Source: Tanytarsus gracilentus (lineage: Eukaryota > Arthropoda > Insecta > Diptera > Chironomidae). Taken from it: DNA of 64,000 nt. The DNA is taken from assembly GCA_038502055.1 (NCBI GenBank), contig JAXRKN010000038.1:5208001-5272000 (forward strand), in the 5' to 3' direction. The translations under genes were made by a program, and so were the position numbers. Shown here piece after piece: positions 61,411 through 64,000 of this stretch (positions within the stretch are counted from its first letter, which is position 1; each line of letters opens with the position of its first letter). A model generated the notes under the pieces. The model was not told the origin of the DNA and made no database searches. It saw only the letters and a list, made by a program, of their open reading frames with translations.

Positions 61411-63037
61411 GAATCAAGAAAATTTGCGCGATTTGCTTACACTACTTTATTTTATGAATTGTTTTCTTCTTTCCTTATATAATAGTGAAATTCCTTATTT
61501 ACCAAGAAATGAATGATAATAGCTTGACGTCAAGTGTGTATAAATGTGTGTGATTAAAAAATCTTTTTGGTTCATAATGCACATCAGGTGGATATTATTT
61601 TATTATTTTAATTAATTTCTTTCTAATTTCATTCATTAATTGCTTGAAATTTACAAAAATTAACAAAAACTCAATGACAAACATTTTTTCAAAATTCTCA
61701 ATAGGGACAATTGGATTATAAACGACGAATTCACAATGGATTTAAAACTCGATATATGAGGACATGAATTTCCAATTTCCGCGGGTCTCCATCTAATTGA
61801 TTTCCTTGACAAAATTCACATACCCTAATGCGGCTCAACGTTTCAAAAAGAAATCATCAACGATGTCTTCATACTTTTTGTCTTCTTTAAGAAGCATTTT
61901 TTGGTGTACAATCATCATCACATACACATACGTCAAACACACAACATACATAAGATTTATTCAATGAGTGTACAACAATCGTTTCATAAGTTTACATTTT
62001 TGTGGAGGAGTAAAAATGTTATGTACCTTGCTACCTCCTTTAAGTTGTCACATCCCTTGACGCATATTTTATCAGAAACTTTAAGTTATGTTTGAAAAAA
62101 TTTTATTTTATAAAGAAAAGTTTAGCGGTCACACGTGGCCATAATAATTTACACTCTAATCTCGTAAGCTTAAAATTAATCCATTTTTCCATGAAAGATG
62201 AACACAATTTTACATGCAAGTGAATTTAAAGAGAATTGCAAAAACTTTTTAGACGAGCTTCAATTACTCTTTAAATCAATCATCAACTTTACAATTTTAA
62301 GCTGAAACAAACAATGCTTTAAAAATTCATTTTTAACCTGAATCATCGAAGTAAGAAAAATTAATCATTTTAATTTACATACATACCATTTTGAATGTGA
62401 TTCTATAACTGAAAGTATTTTAATGAATGCCATGTTTTAGTGTTTGTTGTCTCAAATTAAAAATGAAGATGAACCTAATCATTATATCGCATAACTATAA
62501 AGAAAGAAGTTTGCACAATTTTCTATGTGAAAAAAAATATCTAAAAAAACTTTTTAAAATAATTTTGAAAGAATGCAAAAAATTTTATCGCAATAATTCT
62601 TAGGTGACAGATAATTTTTTTGGTTAAATGAAAAAGAATGTTAACTATATATATGCCGAGTTTCGAAAGAGTTGTAATGTACAATTAGAGAAAATGCTAT
62701 GCTGCTATGTAAAATTGAATGTTTCTCTTGTTAAAAAGTTTTCTTTTTGCGAAAGTTTAGTAGAAATTTTAAAAATAAAAAGATACGAAAAAGAATTTTT
62801 GTGTCATTTATTGAAGATTTTTTTCAGAATTCCATAAACGGCCTTCACGACGTCAATTTTTTTCTTCATTGCATTACGTCATTTTCTTCACATCTATATC
62901 TTATCGTCCGAGGCAATTACAACGATAGTCTTTTCATACGTGTGGTTGACTGTTTTTGTTGAAAGTGATAAAAACAAAAGGAATTCAGTCATTCATTAGA
63001 AGTCGGATACTAAAGAGGTTGAGAAAAACAGTGCAAG
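61411..63037. other. 3' region of copy 1 and spacer between tandem MEAK7 genes
   Basis: Two candidate terminal exons for copy 1 lie here: 61,486-61,516 (after TATATAATAG) and 61,705-61,759 (after ATTCTCAATAG). The remainder is AT-rich. Open frames at 61,901-62,095 and 62,628-62,962 show no domain. The promoter of copy 2 must lie near its 3' end but no clear core motif was found. Confidence 0.5.
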
Positions 63038-63989
63038 ATGGGGAACTCGATGTGCTCGAAAAATAATTTTGAATATTCTCTCCTGACTGGCGCTGAAAAA
63101 CCGATTGTAATTAATTCCTTCATGTGCATGAGTAAAGATTCAAACAAAATCAAGAGGAACAAATTGCGAAAATTTTGGGAAATGCAATTAGACACGAAGA
63201 TGTTGCCGTTAATTGAAAATTTTCTATTTGGAAGAGAGAAAAAAGTTGGCTTTCAAAAGTTTGCTGGTCTTTTTGTTTTCTCTGTTCGCGGCACAATTGA
63301 AGAGAAAATTCTCACGCTGAAAATGAGTATGGAACCGGCGAAGAAGAAGAATGAAGTGATAGAAATAAATCGCACATTTGTGAAAGAGGTAAGCTTGGGC
63401 ATGGCAATAATGAAAATTATTAAATTAAATCTTTTAGTACGTTAATGCCGTGGTTAATAGCTTTATGCGCGTGCTGAGACTCGAACAAGGAAAAGATTAT
63501 AGCTCGTGGGGTGCTAACGGCTTCCGAATTGTCGAAGATTGCGTGCAAGAACTTGCCGAAAGTTTGACATGTGACTTTTACACGGAAACAATTACTCGAA
63601 CCGATGCCGAACGATTTTTCCTCAACCACCAAATTTTTCTCACAATGCTCGAAAGTGTTTTTCTTCATCTCTACAATTATCGAGGAAGCAATCATCCGAC
63701 TGCATTTTGTTTAAACCTGCCTCTCCTACCGACATGCGAAAATATTACGCCATCAAACTACACTCCATTGATTGACATTTCACAAATATTTTTCATAAAT
63801 TCATTTTTGCCAAGAGATTTTCAATCCGCGTGGAGATTTTTGTTCTCATCAACCGTAAATGATTCGTTTGAAAGTCTAATATTTCACATTATTCAACAAG
63901 GACCAACAATTTTAATAATCGAAGATCAAAATGGCTACATTTTTGGCGCATTTGCATCTGAGTCATGGAAATTGAGGTTTAAATTTTGA
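63038..63989 (+). CDS. MEAK7-like TLDc protein, copy 2 (cut by window end)
   Basis: Exon 1 is 63,038-63,388 and exon 2 starts at 63,438; the intron is only 49 bp. The two coding exons match exons 1 and 2 of copy 1 in length, phase and content: MGNSM myristoylation start, RKFWEMQLD, then YVNAVVNSFMRVLRLEQG, LLPTCENI, AWRFLFSS and ILIIEDQNGYIFGAFASESW. The Gly-rich linker of copy 1 is absent. In copy 1 exon 2 ends TGG ACA ATA AG/GTGAGA; here the same place reads TTGAG/GTTTAA. If that weak donor is used, the gene continues past the window. If not, the frame ends at 63,987-63,989 and lacks the second half of the TLDc domain. A diverged tandem paralogue. Confidence 0.8.
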
Positions 63990-64000
63990 AAAAGATGAAG

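Overview
The window is insect nuclear DNA. It is AT-rich, with short GT-AG introns, polyglutamine and polyasparagine tracts, and animal genes of insect type: a COX6C/cyclope homologue, JMJD7, NCOA6, UVRAG, a MEAK7-like TLDc pair and a CABIT-domain protein most like Drosophila serrano. A nematoceran fly such as a midge fits best, but the species is an inference. Exon boundaries were joined by hand from splice signals. In every complete gene model the summed exon length is a multiple of three and the phases agree.

Layout. 1-25.5 kb is gene-poor. It holds the left arm of a ~2.9 kb inverted repeat (1-2,925), a TATA/Inr core promoter (about 4,962-4,994), a minisatellite-bearing mobile element (9,321-10,175), a fold-back MITE with 8-bp flanking repeats (10,599-10,792) and an interrupted tandem duplication (13,048-15,605). 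25.5-38.2 kb is the six-exon CABIT gene on the plus strand. Its first coding intron holds a second minisatellite element (26,928-27,970). Its exon 2 and the start of the next intron form the right arm (28,28x-31,218) of the inverted repeat. 38.2-64 kb is gene-dense: a 223-aa gene of unknown function (-), JMJD7 (+), a bZIP gene (-), cype/COX6C (+), NCOA6 (+, 1,991 aa), UVRAG (-), and two tandem MEAK7-like TLDc genes (+), the second cut by the window end.

How the genes relate. They are independent housekeeping or regulatory genes, not an operon. JMJD7 and the unknown gene are head to head, as are UVRAG and MEAK7. JMJD7 and the bZIP gene converge with overlapping 3' ends. UVRAG (autophagy/endosome) and MEAK7 (lysosomal mTOR signalling) share a divergent promoter region, though any functional link is speculation.

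Most striking is the inverted repeat, about 98-99% identical by eye, flanking ~25 kb that includes the promoter side, exon 1 and the first part of exon 2 of the CABIT gene. It is either an inversion-breakpoint duplication, a recombinationally invertible 5' module, or an assembly artefact. Next most interesting are two structurally different elements sharing one minisatellite core, the possible spliced upstream ORF overlapping the JMJD7 start, and the possible alternative C-termini of the MEAK7 gene.
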